A program made the translations under genes and the position numbers. The notes under the pieces are model-generated. The model did no database searches, was not told where the DNA came from, and saw only the letters and a program-made list of their open reading frames with translations. From NCBI GenBank assembly GCA_910577105.1, contig CAJTMB010000003.1, positions 86,854 through 150,853 of the forward strand: a DNA stretch of 64,000 nt, read 5' to 3'. This DNA is from an uncultured Lachnospiraceae bacterium. GTDB lineage: Bacteria; Bacillota; Clostridia; Lachnospirales; Lachnospiraceae. Of the stretch, positions 63,543 to 64,000 are shown one piece after another; the stretch's first letter is position 1, and each line of letters opens with the position of its first letter.

Positions 63543-63941
63543 ATGGCAAAAACCAACAAAGTGACCGTAATCGAAAAGAACGCGGGCCAGAAAATCGACT
63601 TCGAGCAGAGCGGCACCCGCCTGATCTTCGGCGACGACGAGATCATGCTGAACGCTGCCAAGTACCAGAAGGACTGGGACGTGGAGGTGGACGTCTGCCG
63701 GGATAAGTCCGGCAACCTGACGATCGGCACCGGCTCCGGGCTGCGCTATGTGGCGCAGGTTATGATCCCGGCCGCAACCTACACCGAGACCGAGATCCCG
63801 GCAGAGGAAACAGCCGAAGCTCCGGCAGCAGAGGACGAGGCCGAGGGCAGCGACAGCGTGAACCAGAAAACCACCGTACAGAGAGACAAGAACCCGCTCG
63901 ACATGGGCGACGTGACCGTTATTCTCTGGAGCATTGAATAA
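63543..63941 (+). CDS. Small acidic tail-region protein
   Basis: A 132-residue protein: VTVIEKNAGQKIDFEQSGTR, then IFGDDEIMLNAAKYQKDWDV and a C-terminal Glu/Ala-rich stretch (AEETAEAPAAEDEAEG). The beta-rich first part fits a structural role. It is the last complete gene in the window. No family recognised. Confidence 0.5.
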   Translation: MAKTNKVTVIEKNAGQKIDFEQSGTRLIFGDDEIMLNAAKYQKDWDVEVDVCRDKSGNLTIGTGSGLRYVAQVMIPAATYTETEIPAEETAEAPAAEDEAEGSDSVNQKTTVQRDKNPLDMGDVTVILWSIE

Positions 63942-64000
63942 GACAAGGAGCAATCTGGTGATATGTCAAGATGATTTTTGAAAAGATTTTGATATGTTTT
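63942..64000. other. Abrupt AT-rich sequence at the window end
   Basis: A phage-type ribosome site (AAGGAG at 63946-63951) is followed by no usable frame: ATG 63963 stops after three codons. From about 63961 the sequence is very AT-rich, with GATATG at both 63960-63965 and 63991-63996. It could be a new mobile element, low-GC phage genes or host DNA. Confidence 0.45.

Larger units (their letters stand above)
25140..64000 (+). mobile_element. Prophage (temperate myovirus), left end and most of genome, right end outside window
   Basis: From about 25.14 kb, GC content and gene density rise, all genes turn to the plus strand, and phage early, replication, packaging, head and tail modules follow in order. 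Heads are lambda-like and tails P2-like. The left border is placed between the rpmJ promoter and the hairpin at 25179; no exact attachment site is proven. No integrase, holin or endolysin is found, so the element probably extends past base 64000, or has lost its right part. Confidence 0.9.

Noticed and set aside
1..64000. CRISPR arrays, tRNA or rRNA genes
   Set aside because: No regularly spaced direct repeats with unique spacers and no cloverleaf or rRNA sequence was noticed on either strand.

Overview
The window reads as a chromosome segment of a Gram-positive, low-to-mid GC bacterium of the class Clostridia, most likely a Lachnospiraceae-type gut commensal (inference). The support is the order rpmJ-rpsM-rpsK-rpsD-rpoA-rplQ // ecfA1-ecfA2-ecfT-truA // rplM-rpsI on the minus strand, strong AGGAGG ribosome binding sites, and near-consensus sigma-A promoters. 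At about 25.1 kb the sequence changes to GC-rich, densely packed plus-strand genes: a large prophage that fills the rest of the window and is cut off by its end.

Chromosomal part, 1-25.1 kb. It begins with a partial HIT hydrolase and a DUF4317 protein, then a plus-strand two-component system followed by two membrane proteins of unknown role. Next come argC and a dihydrofolate reductase, and an esterase-like hydrolase with GH20 and GH17 glycosidases. After these lie a PurM (AIR synthetase) fused to an N-terminal Cro/C1-type HTH, and a DUF2442 gene beside a DUF4160 gene broken by a nonsense codon. The tail of the ribosomal supercluster follows. A NUDIX gene and a VanY-like carboxypeptidase gene sit on the opposite strand between rplQ and ecfA1. 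Four intergenic spaces carry related long palindromes that share an internal core but have different, locus-specific, nearly perfect arms.

Prophage, about 25.14 kb to the end. It lies immediately upstream of rpmJ, where infA is expected, so it appears to split the spc/alpha ribosomal supercluster; rpmJ has its own good promoter at the junction. The left end holds a terminator-like hairpin and a roughly 250-nt structured leader. The early region has small HTH and zinc-ribbon proteins, an AP2-like gene of different base composition, a TOPRIM protein, a formylglycine-generating-enzyme/C-type-lectin-fold protein that looks like the target of a diversity-generating retroelement (DGR), a DEDDh exonuclease and a SleB-like hydrolase. 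Replication and recombination genes follow: Gam, ERF, SSB, a replisome organiser with an internal repeat-rich candidate origin, a helicase-loader-like protein, RecU, a Dam-type methyltransferase frameshifted at a nine-G tract, and a ParB-methyltransferase.

A RinA-like late regulator, a terminator and four 10-bp repeats mark the late switch. The late operon pairs a lambda-type head (Nu1/GpA terminase, portal, ClpP-like protease with nested scaffold, decoration protein, gpE capsid) with a P2-type contractile tail (sheath, tube, frameshifted chaperone, tape measure, gpX, gpD, gpV, gpJ, gpI). It is therefore a temperate myovirus. No integrase, lysis gene, reverse transcriptase or DGR template repeat was found in the window; if present they should lie beyond base 64000, where composition drops abruptly to AT-rich sequence. 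All functional calls come from reading the translated sequences; no database search was run.
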